DNA of 64,000 bases from JBBDWJ01 sp963824095 (GCA_963824095.1 CAWGNS010000008.1:1612001-1676000), one strand, 5' to 3'; shown: positions 1 to 9,217, counted from the stretch's first letter. A program made the numbers and translations. Notes: generated from the letters alone by a model not told the origin.

Positions 1-270
1 CGGCACGCCAGCGAGTTCTGGTAGACACAGGCCGGCGGTCGCGGCACGATCGGTTGCCGGCGGACCGCTCGGGGGATCGCGAGGGCGGCACTTGGCGGCT
101 CAGGGGACGGCGGCGGTTCACTCTACGGGCCAGCGGCTTCCCGGGGAGGATTCGGGGGGCCGGAAACCTTCGCTGGCGCCCGTCGTCATTCTATGAAGAG
201 GGTCGGCGTGGAAATGGCTCGCGGGAACGCGCTGGCGGCCGGTCTCGTAAGATAACAGGAAGGTGAACTG

Positions 271-1011
271 ATGGCACAGGCTACTTTGGTCGACCCGAAA
301 GTGCGTGGCGAGCAGTTGCTGCGCGACGGCGTGGTGATCCGGACCTACGAACTCTGGAAGTCCTACGTCATGGGGGACCAGCAGATCCATGCGGTTTCCG
401 GCGTCGACGTGGAAATCCACAAGGGCGAGTACGTGGCGATCATGGGGCCGTCGGGATCGGGCAAGTCCACCTTCATGAACCTGATCGGCTGCCTCGATTC
501 TCCCTCCGGCGGCGAGTACTACATTGCCGGGCAACTGGTCAGCCAGATGAGCGACGACGATCTGGCTCGCGTGCGCAACAGGGAGATCGGCTTCGTGTTC
601 CAGACGTTCAACCTGTTGCCGCGGCTGACCGCACTGCAGAACGTCGAGCTGCCCCTGATCTACTCGGGCATGCCGCCGGCCGAGCGGCTGGAGCGGTCGC
701 GAAACGCGATGGCTCAGGTCGACCTGACGCAGCGCATGCACCACAAGCCCAACGAGCTTTCCGGCGGCCAGCGCCAGAGGGTCGCCATCGCACGCGCCCT
801 CGTCAACAGTCCCGCCATCCTGCTGGCCGACGAGCCCACCGGAAACCTCGACACGGCCACCGGAAACGAGATCATGGCAGTATTCGAACGCCTGCATCAG
901 CAGGGCAACACGATCGTGCTGGTGACACACGAGCCCGATATCGCCATGCACGCCCACCGCATCATCCAACTACGCGACGGCAAAGTCGAGAAGGACGAGA
1001 AGATCAAGTAG
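271..1011 (+). CDS. MacB/LolD-type ABC transporter ATP-binding protein
   Basis: A 246-residue stand-alone ABC ATPase that would hydrolyse ATP to drive a FtsX/MacB-fold permease at the inner membrane. The Walker A motif GPSGSGKST lies near residue 60, a Q-loop near 112 (FVFQTFNLLPR), the signature LSGGQRQRVAIARAL near 165, Walker B ILLADEPTGNLD near 188 and the switch His in LVTHEPD. The start is preceded by an AGGAAGG Shine-Dalgarno. The Leu-rich LLPRLTALQNVELPL stretch is typical of the MacB/LolD group (MacB-like macrolide, peptide or lipoprotein exporters). No permease follows it. The nearest FtsX-type permease without an ATPase is at 12627-13886 on the other strand, so a partnership is possible but inferred. 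The family is certain; the substrate is unknown. Confidence 0.9.
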   Translation: MAQATLVDPKVRGEQLLRDGVVIRTYELWKSYVMGDQQIHAVSGVDVEIHKGEYVAIMGPSGSGKSTFMNLIGCLDSPSGGEYYIAGQLVSQMSDDDLARVRNREIGFVFQTFNLLPRLTALQNVELPLIYSGMPPAERLERSRNAMAQVDLTQRMHHKPNELSGGQRQRVAIARALVNSPAILLADEPTGNLDTATGNEIMAVFERLHQQGNTIVLVTHEPDIAMHAHRIIQLRDGKVEKDEKIK

Positions 1012-1386
1012 GCCGCTTTGCCGCGGCCCGCAACCCCGGGCCCACATCCGACAGATTAGGCCGCCCCGGCTGGACAGCCGCAGGGAGCCGTCGGCGTTGG
1101 CGCCGGCGCCTGGGGTTTGGCCCTTTGACGTGGCAATCTGCGCCTGTCCTGCACAGTCAGAATTGCCTGTGCCACGCGCCGGCTTGCGGCGTCCGCACCC
1201 AGGGCAGTGATGCGGGGCTCGCGAAAACAGAGCCGCAGGCGTGAGCCGGCGGGCTGCAGCGCGGCGGGAGTTCGGGGGAACGGGAGGAGCGATTCGGTGC
1301 AGGCCACGCTTGGGTCGGGGGAAGGCGCGTTTCGCCGGCGGCTTTGAGCTTCGCCCCGGCATCCAGGCTTCGGCCCGCTGGCTTAC

Positions 1387-1538
1387 CAGGCTGCGGAAAA
1401 AGTCTGCCGGAGGGGGACAGTCACCGTGTTTCGCACCCTGCGAATCCCGTAAACCTCTGAAAAATCGAGGTGCGAAACGCGGTGACTGTCCCCATGAAGC
1501 ACCACGGCCGGGCCAGACTGGAGCTTTTCCGCAGCCTG
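1387..1538. repeat. 152-bp MITE-like element with 14-bp TIRs and TTAC target duplication
   Basis: The ends are exact inverted copies of CAGGCTGCGGAAAA (1387-1400 and 1525-1538). Both are flanked by the direct repeat TTAC (1383-1386 and 1539-1542), which looks like a 4-bp target-site duplication. Inside is a second inverted repeat that begins GGGGACAGTCACC (1413-1437 against 1469-1493, 24 of 25 matching). The element encodes nothing, so movement would need a transposase supplied in trans. The autonomous relative is not identifiable from this window. Confidence 0.75.
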
Positions 1539-1653
1539 TTACCGCCTGCGCCTCTGTTGGGATTCGGGGCCGTGAAAGGCGGGGCCTGACTTCGGTTGCG
1601 GGTTGCCGCTGCTCGGGCAAGATTGCCTGTGAAACGTCGTTCACGCCGACGCA

Positions 1654-1675
1654 GCCGGCCGGAGGCCCGCGCCAC
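1654..1675 (-). repeat. Solo copy of the GTGGCGCGGGCCTC palindromic repeat family
   Basis: These 22 bases are the exact reverse complement of 55523-55544. The same unit recurs with two or three changes at 55671-55692 and 63281-63302. It is noncoding. Confidence 0.6.
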
Positions 1676-1757
1676 AGTCACGCACCGCGGCCCGCAGTCA
1701 CCACAGACCGCTAGCCGGCCACCCCAACCGACCTCGGCCAACCTGACCGTGCTCCTT

Positions 1758-2801
1758 CTAGCGGCTTTCCTTCAGCACGCCCGCCAGGTCTTCGTATTGG
1801 TCGGTGGCGATGAAATCGACACCGGCGGCGATGGCCGCCCGCCAGCGCGTTTCGGCCCGCTCGCGGCTGCCGAAATTGTAGCCTGCTCCCCAGCCCTGGC
1901 TGGTGTCGGCGGGGTTGAACCCGTCGAGGGTGTAGAAGCGAATCCAGAGGTTTTGGGCGTGGGCGTATTGCACCAACGCCGCCAGCCGCTGCTCATCCTG
2001 CGAAGTCCAGTCGCCGGAGCGCGTCGCGCCTCCCTGCTCGACGAAAAACCAGGAGTTGTTCCACCAACGGCGGTAGTTGGTGGCCGAGCTGGGGGGGACC
2101 AGCGTCTCAGGCGGCGTGTTGACAGAATATTCCCAGGACTGCTCGGGTGAGTCTTGCTGGCCGCGGTTCACGCGGACAGCCCCAAACAGGCGCAGCCGCC
2201 CGTCTGCTGGCACGTCGTCGTAAAACGCCCTCTCCTGCGCATCCGACTCACCGGTGAGCACCAGCACCGGCTTGAGGTCCAGCGGCGCCAGCTTGGCCGG
2301 GTCTGAGCCGCGCTCGGCGGTCGTGAGCCAGTCCTCGTATTCGCCCAGCAGTTGCCAGATCGCGGCCAGATGCTCGGGCTCGGCGGTCTTGAAGTCGAGA
2401 TTCAGCGTGATCAGCGGCCAATCCCGCTTGTCGCCGTCCGCTAGCGCCCTCTCAACGATCGGCCGGATCCGCTCGAAAAAATAGTCCCGCAGACTGGGCT
2501 CTTTCCCCGTGAAGGGGCGTTCGTGGACCACCAGCGACCGCGACTCGCCGGTGTCGGGGTCGGTAAACCAGGCAAGGTCTTGCTCGATGGCCAGCGGAAC
2601 CCCGGTCGATAGGGCCCGCTCGATGCGATTCGCCCACTGGCCCTCGTAGGGGTAGCAATTGTGGGCGTCCACCAGGACGCGAGAACCGGGCAAGTAGGAC
2701 GAAGCCTTGCCCTCGCCCCCAGGGCCGGACGATGGGGAGCAGCCGGGCAGGCCCAACAGGGCCGTGCAGAACAACAGCACCAGAGCGTGTCGCAGGTTCA
2801 T
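1758..2801 (-). CDS. PLC/GDPD-like phosphodiesterase lipoprotein
   Basis: About 347 residues beginning MNLRHALVLLFCTALLGLPGC, a lipoprotein signal with lipobox LPGC, so it is probably anchored in the cell envelope. The start at 2801 is preferred over the in-frame codon at 2825 because the signal begins there. The mature part opens with VDAHNCYPYEGQW and then IEQDLAWF, resembling the first strands and the acidic metal- or substrate-binding residues of the PI-PLC/glycerophosphodiesterase TIM-barrel superfamily. TLNLDFKT and a C-terminal FIATDQYEDL also fit. The likely role is phosphodiester cleavage of a phospholipid-derived or inositol-type substrate. The exact substrate cannot be read from the sequence. 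It stands alone between repeats and a tRNA. Confidence 0.65.
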   Translation of the reverse strand: MNLRHALVLLFCTALLGLPGCSPSSGPGGEGKASSYLPGSRVLVDAHNCYPYEGQWANRIERALSTGVPLAIEQDLAWFTDPDTGESRSLVVHERPFTGKEPSLRDYFFERIRPIVERALADGDKRDWPLITLNLDFKTAEPEHLAAIWQLLGEYEDWLTTAERGSDPAKLAPLDLKPVLVLTGESDAQERAFYDDVPADGRLRLFGAVRVNRGQQDSPEQSWEYSVNTPPETLVPPSSATNYRRWWNNSWFFVEQGGATRSGDWTSQDEQRLAALVQYAHAQNLWIRFYTLDGFNPADTSQGWGAGYNFGSRERAETRWRAAIAAGVDFIATDQYEDLAGVLKESR

Positions 2802-2931
2802 AGCTGGTCGGGTTTCCGGGTCCAAGAAGGTTGAGAGGAGCAGCCGGAACCGCGATCCGGCCTGTTTCGGGAGTCATCGGGCGAAAAAGCCGCCCCGGTT
2901 GCCGCGGCGCGGGGACTCCCGATCGAGATTC

Positions 2932-3008
2932 TGGTGCCGGGGGGCGGACTCGAACCGCCGGCCTAGGGATTATGAGGCCCTCGCTCTGACCACCTGAGCT
3001 ACCCCGGC
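2932..3008 (-). tRNA. tRNA with CAT anticodon (elongator Met, or Ile2)
   Basis: The minus strand folds into a full cloverleaf. It has a perfect 7-bp acceptor stem GCCGGGG/CCCCGGC, a D arm closed by GCTC/GAGC, anticodon loop CTCATAA with anticodon CAT, a 5-nt variable loop, a GGCGG/CCGCC T stem around TTCGAGT, and an encoded ACCA tail. The G1-C72 pair argues against the initiator tRNA. The base pair closing the anticodon loop is a C-T mismatch. A CAT anticodon can also be tRNA-Ile2 after lysidine modification, which sequence alone does not settle. Confidence 0.9.
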
Positions 3009-3405
3009 TCCGGGTAGGAAACGTTTTTATCGTATCGGTAGGGTTTTCAAAGTGTCAATGAAAACAGCGGCGCAGGGGCGCAGGTTTCGGCAAGAGTGCC
3101 GGCGCGGGACCGGGGCGCAGAGTGAGTTTCGGGGTTGGCTGCCTCAACCGAATCGGGGCCACGAGCCGGAACCGCCGAATCAGAGCCGTGGGCGGAAGCC
3201 CGCGGGCCGATGTGGCAGGAGGCCGGGGGGCGACAGCTGACTGCAATCGATCACCTCACCGTCAAGGGCAGGCGGTTGCCGACTTCGGCCCGCTGTCGTG
3301 CTCGCTCGGCCCGCACCCTCTCGGGCGCGGCTCTGTCCCTGGATTCGTCGCTGTGGCGCCTGCGGTTTGGGTGATACCGGGAAATGGGCTGCCCGCTGCG
3401 TGCCT
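3009..3405. other. Gene-free spacer
   Basis: About 400 bp between the tRNA and the end of malQ. The only recognisable structure is a copy of the CAGAGCCG repeat (3181-3210). No credible gene was found. Confidence 0.5.
3181..3210. repeat. Copy of the CAGAGCCG...GCCCGCGGGC repeat family
   Basis: This unit matches one arm of the 34-bp inverted repeat at 47034-47174. Further copies lie at 1224, 10679 and 25709. It is self-complementary and can form a small hairpin. Confidence 0.6.
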
Positions 3406-5523
3406 CTATTGCTGCTTGCGCAGCTCGTTGATGCGGTCGAGGAGGTCGACGACCTCGGGCATGCGGCGAAATTCCTCGAAGGTGTGGGTGGCTTTGCGGC
3501 GCCAGTTGGCGCGCTCGTCGACGGTACCCGGGGTGTTTTGCGGGTGGCGCTCGCCCCACAGGTCTTCGAGCGTCACCAGCAGGAATTCGGCGGGGCCGGC
3601 GGCCAGTTCCAGCAGGCAACCCTTCAGCACGTCGTAGGTGTAGGCGGTTTCCATCGGCAGCAGGCCGCGGCTGCGCAGATAGTCGATCAGCGCGCTCTTC
3701 ACCGCCTGGCGGTAGCGGCGGTCGTCGCCGGACTCCTCGGCGTGCAGCAGCCCCAGGTCGACCTGGTCGTCGATGTCGGCTTCGTCCCAGAAAGCGTTGA
3801 ACATCGCCGTGTCGTGGGTGTTGATGCTGGCGAAGGCCCGGCCGGTGACCGGACGCAACGCCTGTTGGGGGTTGGGGTCGAGCTCGAACTGCGCCACATA
3901 CATGCCCCGCAGGCCGTGCTCCTTCATGCTGTGGCGAATGTAGTCGGGTACGGTGCCCAGGTCTTCGCCCACGACCACGGTCTGGTGGCGGCACGACTCA
4001 ACGCTGAGGGCGGCGTAGAGCTCCTCGGCCGGGTACTGCACATAGGTCCCCTCGCTGGCTTCCATGCCCTTGGGGATCCAGTAGAAGCGGTGGAGCCCCA
4101 TGACGTGATCGATACGCAGCACGCCGGCATAGCGCATGGCGTGGCGCAGGCAGGCGATCCAGTGCTGGTGGCCCATGCCGCGCGCCTGCGCCGGGTTGAG
4201 CGGCGCAAAGCCCCAGTTCTGTCCCTTGGTGAAAAAGCGATCGGGAGGGGCGCCGCCGGCAACCCCTAACGCGAACGAGTCGGGCTCGTCCCAGACGTCG
4301 AAGCCGTCGGGGTGCACGCCCAGCGGCAGGTCGAGGTAGAGCCCCGTGCCGCCGCCGCGGGCCTTCTGGGCCAGATGCGACAGTTGCTGGTCGGCGAGCC
4401 ATTGGACGTAGAGATGGTAGTTGCGGGCCGCCTCGTCGAAATCGCCGGCGTGCAGGAAGCCGCTTTTGAGCGGGTCGGGCCAGACGTGCCAGGTCTGGCG
4501 GCGCTTTTCGACGGTGGCGCGAAACTGGGCGTATTTTTCAAGCACCGGGCGGGTTTCCACAAAACGGTCGAACTCGTCGCGGCGCGAGGAGGGCTGCGAA
4601 ACCAGGGCGCGGGCCAGTTCCTCGAGGATGCGGCGCTTGAGGGCCATCACGCGGCGTACGTCGGCCAGAGGCGCGCGGCGCAGTTCCTCAATCTCGGCCT
4701 TCCAGGCGGAGGAGTGCACCAGATGGCGGGCCTGCGGGCAGATGGCAAACTCCGGCGCGCCGGGGACATCGAGGTAGAACTCGTTCCAGAACAGGCGGCT
4801 GGCGGGCCCGTAAGGGCTGGGGTCGTAGGGGAAATCCAGAAATGCTGTGAACAGGGGCAGCGTGCCGACCGCGGCGCCGCCCTGGTTGCGGACCCAATCG
4901 GTCAGGACCTCGAGGTCGCCCAGATCGCCCGCGCCCCAACTGGTTTCGGTCTGCAACGCGTACAGCGGCAGGAACACGCCCCAGTTCCGCCGGGAAGCCT
5001 CGCCGGAGGGCGCATAGCACAGCCGCGGCGCGCAGATGAGCTGCGTCTCCGCCACCTGGCCGTCGTACTCGATCCGCAAGCGGTGGTAGCCAAACGGCAG
5101 CGGACCGGGCAGCGGCAAAGCGCGGCTGACGTAGGAAGACCCGCCGAACTCGACGCGGCGGGAGGGTTTGAGCTCCGCGGCCGTGCGCGACCAGGAGCGC
5201 GTCTCGCCATCGGCGATTTGCAGGTCGCATTGGATCTTACCGGCATCCCCCGCCGGCATCCGCAGCGAACAGCAGGCCTCGGGTTGGCTGTCCCAGATGA
5301 CCTGGACTGGCCCGGCGAGCTGGCGCCAGAGCTCGTGGCGCCGCGCGGCCAGGGCCGCCGGAACCTCGCGCATCGATTCCAACGGCGCGCCCAACTGCCG
5401 CAGCACGGCCAATAGGGTCTCGGCCGAGACCTCGCGATGCCGTGAAAAGCCGTCCCGGTAACGCGTGAGCACGCCATAGGAACGCGCAAGGTGTTTTAGC
5501 GATTGCAGTTCCGCTTCAGTCAC
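3406..5523 (-). CDS. malQ: 4-alpha-glucanotransferase (amylomaltase)
   Basis: About 705 residues, the usual length for the E. coli-like MalQ group (GH77). It transfers alpha-1,4-glucan segments between maltodextrins in the cytoplasm. Visible GH77 motifs are DPSPYGPASRLFWNEFY, RIDHVMGLHRFYWIP with the nucleophile Asp, VGEDLGTVPDYIR with the acid/base Glu, and INTHDTAMF. The reading frame stays open upstream to 5778, but the added residues are Arg/Gly-rich and overlap glgX. The GTG at 5523 has GAAGGG about 8 nt upstream, so it is taken as the start. It lies 146 bp downstream of glgX on the same strand, forming a glycogen/maltodextrin unit. Confidence 0.92.
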   Translation of the reverse strand: MTEAELQSLKHLARSYGVLTRYRDGFSRHREVSAETLLAVLRQLGAPLESMREVPAALAARRHELWRQLAGPVQVIWDSQPEACCSLRMPAGDAGKIQCDLQIADGETRSWSRTAAELKPSRRVEFGGSSYVSRALPLPGPLPFGYHRLRIEYDGQVAETQLICAPRLCYAPSGEASRRNWGVFLPLYALQTETSWGAGDLGDLEVLTDWVRNQGGAAVGTLPLFTAFLDFPYDPSPYGPASRLFWNEFYLDVPGAPEFAICPQARHLVHSSAWKAEIEELRRAPLADVRRVMALKRRILEELARALVSQPSSRRDEFDRFVETRPVLEKYAQFRATVEKRRQTWHVWPDPLKSGFLHAGDFDEAARNYHLYVQWLADQQLSHLAQKARGGGTGLYLDLPLGVHPDGFDVWDEPDSFALGVAGGAPPDRFFTKGQNWGFAPLNPAQARGMGHQHWIACLRHAMRYAGVLRIDHVMGLHRFYWIPKGMEASEGTYVQYPAEELYAALSVESCRHQTVVVGEDLGTVPDYIRHSMKEHGLRGMYVAQFELDPNPQQALRPVTGRAFASINTHDTAMFNAFWDEADIDDQVDLGLLHAEESGDDRRYRQAVKSALIDYLRSRGLLPMETAYTYDVLKGCLLELAAGPAEFLLVTLEDLWGERHPQNTPGTVDERANWRRKATHTFEEFRRMPEVVDLLDRINELRKQQ

Positions 5524-5669
5524 AAATGGCCCTTCGGGTTTGACGGCGCGGCGGCGTGGAGCCGTCCGCGGGCGCCGCTGGAGTGTGCGCCGCCAGAGGC
5601 GCCGGTCAGCGCGCGACAGGAATTCGGCGCGGCCCCGGTCCCGCCCAAGCGGCTCCCGAGCCGCCGGCG

Positions 5670-7808
5670 CTAGGCCGGCTTGGCCGCCGCCGCGGGGGCG
5701 CCCAGCAGCCGCAACACCGCCACGCCATACGGACGCAGCCGGTAAATGCGGCCGCGCATCGCCACCCGGCGGTCCCATTCGGGCACCGCCGTGTCAAAGA
5801 CGCGTTCCCAGCGCTCGTTCGCGTCCGGGAGCGTAAACGAGGCCCGGCGTGACGTGCCGTTGATCAGCACGAGCAAGGTGTCGGGCGGGGCGGCCGGGGC
5901 GATCCCGAGCACGCCATCCGCCGAGCGCCCGCTGATGCGGAAGGCCAGGCTGCGCAGCGCAGGCTGCTGCCAGGCGTCCCCCGTCAGTTCCTTGCCTTCA
6001 GTGTCGTACCAGGCCAGGTCCTTCTCTCCCGCTTCGTCGATCACGACTCCCCGGAAGAAGCGGCCGCGCCGCAGCACCGGGGCGCTGGCGCGAAATTCGA
6101 TCAGCGCGCGCGTGAAACCCAGCAGATCCTGCTGCTCGGCGGTGAGGTCCCAGTTGAGCCAGGTCAGCTTGCTGTCGTGGCAATACGCGTTGTTGTTGCC
6201 GTCCTGCGTACGGCCCAGCTCGTCGCCGCCCAGAATCATCGGCACGCCTTGGGAGAGCAGCAGCGTCGCCAGCAGACTGCGCTTGCGGACGCGGCGGATC
6301 GAAACGATCGCCGGGTCGACGCTGGGCCCTTCGACGCCCGAATTCCAACTGAGATTGTGGTTGTCGCCGTCGCGGTTGTTCTCGCCGTTGGCCTCGTTGT
6401 GCTTGCGCTCGTAGCTGACCAGGTCGTGCAGCGTGTAGCCGTCGTGCGCGGTGATGAAATTGATGCTGGCGTAAGGACCGCGGTCCTGCCGCCAATACAG
6501 GTCGCTACTGCCGGCCAGGCGCGTCCCCAGCGCCGGCGCCGTGCCCTTGTCGCCCCGCCAGAACGCGCGCACGTCGTCGCGGAATTTGCCGTTCCATTCC
6601 GACCAGCCGGGGGGGAAACCGCCGACCTGATAGCCGCCGTGGCCCAGGTCCCAGGGCTCCGCAATCAGCTTGACGCGGCCCAAGATGGGGTCCTGCGAGA
6701 CGGCGTCGAAAAACGAACTGCTGACGTCGAACTCGTGCTGCTCGCGGGCCAGGGCGCTGGCCAGATCGAAGCGAAACCCGTCGACATGCATCTCGCTTAC
6801 CCAGTATCGCAAGCTGTCCATCACCAATTGCAAGGCGCGGGGATGGGCCGTGTTGAGACTATTACCGACCCCGGTGAAGTTGAGATAGCGGCGGCCGTCG
6901 GGCGCCAGCCGGTAGTAGGAGGCGTTGTCGATGCCGCGCAGCGACAGGGTGGGGCCGGTCTCGCTGCCCTCGGCGGTGTGGTTGTAAACCACGTCGAGAA
7001 TCACCTCGATGCCGGCGGCGTGCAGCTTGCGAACCATCGTCTTGAACTCGCGCAAAACGTAGTGCGGATCGGTTTCCCGCGCCAGGCGGGGCTCGGGCGC
7101 GAAAAACGCCAGCGTGTTGTAGCCCCAATAGTTGGTCAAACCCAGCTCAATGAGGTGCGGCTCGTCGAGATGATGGTGGATCGGCAGCAGTTCCACCGCG
7201 GTCACGCCCAGTTGAGTCAGGTGGCGAATGGCCGCGTCGGAGGCCAGCCCGGCGTAGGTGCCGCGCACCGCTTCGGGCACCTCCGGATGCAGCGCGGTGA
7301 ATCCCTTAACGTGCACTTCGTAGAGCACCGTGGCGCTCCAGGGCGTTTGGGGCGAGCGGTCGTCCCCCCAACTGAAGGCCGAATCGACGACCGCGCCCAG
7401 CGGCGCAAACGGCGCGCTGTCGCGGCTGTCGAACGATAGATCGGCAGCGGGGTCGCCGACACGATAGCCATGGAGCTCGTCGCGCCAGGCCGTCGGCCGC
7501 GCCACCGCCTTGGCATAGGGATCCAGCAGGACCTTGTTCGGGTTGAACCGCTGCCCCTGGAGCGGCTCGTAGGGTCCGTGAACGCGGAAACCGTAGAGGC
7601 ACCCCGGCCGCGCGTCGGGCAGATAGCCGTGCCACACCAGGTTGGTGCGTTCGGGCAGCGCGATGCGCTCGGATTCCTGCGCGGAATCGGGCGTGTCGAA
7701 CAGGCACAGCTCGACCCGCGTGGCGTGCTCGGAAAAAATGGCGAAATTGACGCCCGCGCCATCCCAGGTCGCGCCGAGAGGGAAGGATTGGCCTGGGAGA
7801 ATCTTCAT
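5670..7808 (-). CDS. glgX: Glycogen debranching enzyme GlgX
   Basis: A GH13_11 isoamylase-type enzyme of about 712 residues that hydrolyses alpha-1,6 branches of glycogen limit dextrin. The N-terminal CBM48 domain begins PLGATWDGAGVNFAIFS. The catalytic barrel shows DVVYNHTAEGS, DGFRFDLASALARE with the nucleophile Asp, LIAEPWDLG with the acid Glu and FITAHDGYTLHDLVSY with the stabilising Asp. NNAYCHDSKLTWLNW is also typical. The ATG at 7808 (MKILPGQSF) is preferred over the TTG at 7844, because homology to the family begins immediately after it. It precedes malQ on the same strand. Together they would feed linear dextrins from glycogen into central metabolism. Confidence 0.93.
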   Translation of the reverse strand: MKILPGQSFPLGATWDGAGVNFAIFSEHATRVELCLFDTPDSAQESERIALPERTNLVWHGYLPDARPGCLYGFRVHGPYEPLQGQRFNPNKVLLDPYAKAVARPTAWRDELHGYRVGDPAADLSFDSRDSAPFAPLGAVVDSAFSWGDDRSPQTPWSATVLYEVHVKGFTALHPEVPEAVRGTYAGLASDAAIRHLTQLGVTAVELLPIHHHLDEPHLIELGLTNYWGYNTLAFFAPEPRLARETDPHYVLREFKTMVRKLHAAGIEVILDVVYNHTAEGSETGPTLSLRGIDNASYYRLAPDGRRYLNFTGVGNSLNTAHPRALQLVMDSLRYWVSEMHVDGFRFDLASALAREQHEFDVSSSFFDAVSQDPILGRVKLIAEPWDLGHGGYQVGGFPPGWSEWNGKFRDDVRAFWRGDKGTAPALGTRLAGSSDLYWRQDRGPYASINFITAHDGYTLHDLVSYERKHNEANGENNRDGDNHNLSWNSGVEGPSVDPAIVSIRRVRKRSLLATLLLSQGVPMILGGDELGRTQDGNNNAYCHDSKLTWLNWDLTAEQQDLLGFTRALIEFRASAPVLRRGRFFRGVVIDEAGEKDLAWYDTEGKELTGDAWQQPALRSLAFRISGRSADGVLGIAPAAPPDTLLVLINGTSRRASFTLPDANERWERVFDTAVPEWDRRVAMRGRIYRLRPYGVAVLRLLGAPAAAAKPA

Positions 7809-8114
7809 AGGGTGCGGCAGAGGGTGAGTTCTGGTTGAGAGCAAAGGGCGGAACCATCGCCGACCCTAAGATCTGAGTTTCCGGGATTCCCGCCGGGCGC
7901 GCAATACCCGTTCGACGCGATTTCGCGAGAGAAGCCGGCGTATCCCCGGCTGTGGATTGCTTTTGCGGAGCCGCGGCCGTTCCACCTGGGGGAGGAAGGC
8001 GTCGCGGGTCTGGGAGATGCGACCGGCGCCGCGCCACGGGACTTGCCACGCGGAATCCACCGATTCGCTGCCGCCGGCCATGGTGCAAACGGAGTGAGTG
8101 CTAGAATCACGGGT
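7809..8114. other. Divergent intergenic region
   Basis: A 306-bp gap between the divergent glgX and the 8115 gene. Apart from the extended -10 at its right edge, no structure stands out. Confidence 0.4.
8099..8107 (+). promoter_or_regulatory. Extended -10 promoter at a leaderless start
   Basis: TGCTAGAAT is an extended -10 element. Its hexamer ends at 8107 and the ATG of the next gene begins at 8115, so transcription would start at or next to the start codon. No Shine-Dalgarno is possible in that space. The identical element with identical spacing occurs at 45719-45727. Confidence 0.6.
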
Positions 8115-8612
8115 ATGCGGTTCGTCCAGGCGGGCACCCAGCAACTCATCACCCTCGATCCCGATCACAGCGTCATTCGCAACGTCGTCAAGCAGGCCGG
8201 CTACGACTGCACCATCCGGGAGGAAGCCCGCCGGGTCGTGTTGGAAGTCCATCCCAGCTCTCCCCAAGACGTGCTGCTGCTCTTCGACGCCAGCGATCCG
8301 GCCAACATGGGCTGGTTTTCGCGCTGCCAGTTTTACGTCGACAGCGCCTCGGGCCGCGTGCTGCAAACGCCGATCGTGATCTCCAACTGCTCCGACAACG
8401 ACGGGAAATTGCTTCCCAAGCTGCGCATCTCGGTGCTCAAGGAGCTGCCGGCTACATTTCAGATGCCGGGCCGCCAAAACGTCAGCGAACAGGTCGTCTA
8501 CTCGCTGCTGTTCAATCTGCTGGCCGCGCTCAAAGAGACCGGCGTGGCGGTGTGCGGCCAGGGCGGTATTCGGCCGCTGGCAGGGCGACCTGCCGTGGTC
8601 GAGCGCCAGTAG
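8115..8612 (+). CDS. Conserved-looking small protein of unknown function
   Basis: 165 residues beginning MRFVQAGTQQLITLDPD, with no signal peptide or membrane segment. I do not recognise the family. The start at 8115 fits the leaderless promoter just upstream; the frame is open further upstream but without family-like sequence. The protein looks like a compact alpha/beta fold, with alternating strands such as RRVVLEVHPSSPQDVLLLFDA and a C-terminal helix YSLLFNLLAAL. Two Cys (NCSDND, VAVCGQGG) are present without a metal motif. Confidence 0.6.
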   Translation: MRFVQAGTQQLITLDPDHSVIRNVVKQAGYDCTIREEARRVVLEVHPSSPQDVLLLFDASDPANMGWFSRCQFYVDSASGRVLQTPIVISNCSDNDGKLLPKLRISVLKELPATFQMPGRQNVSEQVVYSLLFNLLAALKETGVAVCGQGGIRPLAGRPAVVERQ

Positions 8613-8992
8613 CTCTGTTCTTTTTTCCTACACATCGTTTCCGTTCCTTACATCTTTCCCGGCGAGTCTCGCTCCGTCAACGCATAGCGCGTGCCGGTGA
8701 GCTGGCAGGCGGCGTGGCGGCCGGTTTCTGGAATCCTCGCCGCGACGGGGTCGTAGCACGCCGTCTACGCCCCGCGGTGTATCGCGAGATATGCCGCCCG
8801 ACCCACCGCGGATAAAGCGAGTTCCGGCGTCGTTCTCGGGCGAGGCACGTACGAATCGCGAGTACCCGCGTACCGCCGGAAATTGAAACGATCGCTCTAT
8901 TGTTGAGTTTCCAAAAGGGATGCCAGAATGAATCACGTACCAGGGACGACATCATTGAAGAACGCAGGGGGGACGAACTTCAGTGACGTCGC

Positions 8993-9024
8993 GGCTGGCC
9001 CGGAGACGGGCCAGCCATTTTTTT
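8993..9024 (+). terminator. Strong intrinsic terminator with no adjacent gene
   Basis: A perfect 9-bp stem GGCTGGCCC/GGGCCAGCC around a 6-nt loop (9002-9007), followed by an A and seven T. It lies 380 bp past the end of the 8115 gene, so it either ends a long untranslated tail or an unannotated small RNA. Confidence 0.75.
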
Positions 9025-9208
9025 GCCGCCGCTTTTCCCGCCGCCTCCCGCCGCCGCCAGCCTGCCGGCGCGGCGCGACGCGCCCGCGATCCACCGCTAA
9101 CCTTTTCGTTTCTGCTCCGACTCCACGGGCCGCTCGCGACGCAACGGAAACCAAGCCGTTCCCGCGCCATTTCCGGTAGGCCAAATGGGCCTTATTTCAG
9201 GCCGTCTC

Positions 9209-9217
9209 TGCTACAAT
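9209..9217 (+). promoter_or_regulatory. Extended -10 promoter of the Gfo/Idh gene
   Basis: TGCTACAAT is an extended -10 element about 60 bp upstream of the ATG at 9278. It leaves a leader that carries the AGGGAG Shine-Dalgarno. Confidence 0.5.

Larger units (their letters stand above)
1012..1757. other. Gene-free spacer with several repeats
   Basis: No convincing gene lies in this 746-bp gap between two convergent genes. It holds one copy of the CAGAGCCG repeat family (1224-1255), a complete MITE-like element (1387-1538) and a solo copy of the GCCGGCCGGAGGCC repeat (1654-1675). Around 1125-1180 there is a further imperfect inverted repeat, in which GTGGCAATCTG is answered by CAGAATTGCCTGTGCCAC. 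Confidence 0.6.

Noticed and set aside
118..969. Long open frame opposite the ABC ATPase
   Set aside because: It is the antisense of a clear ABC ATPase and has no family pattern. Long shadow frames are expected at this GC content.
5524..5778. Upstream extension of malQ
   Set aside because: The extra residues overlap glgX, are Arg/Gly-rich and lack GH77 similarity. The GTG at 5523 has a Shine-Dalgarno.
8928..9179. 83-codon frame after 8928
   Set aside because: It reads through a strong terminator hairpin and a low-complexity Arg/Pro stretch, so it is not a credible protein.
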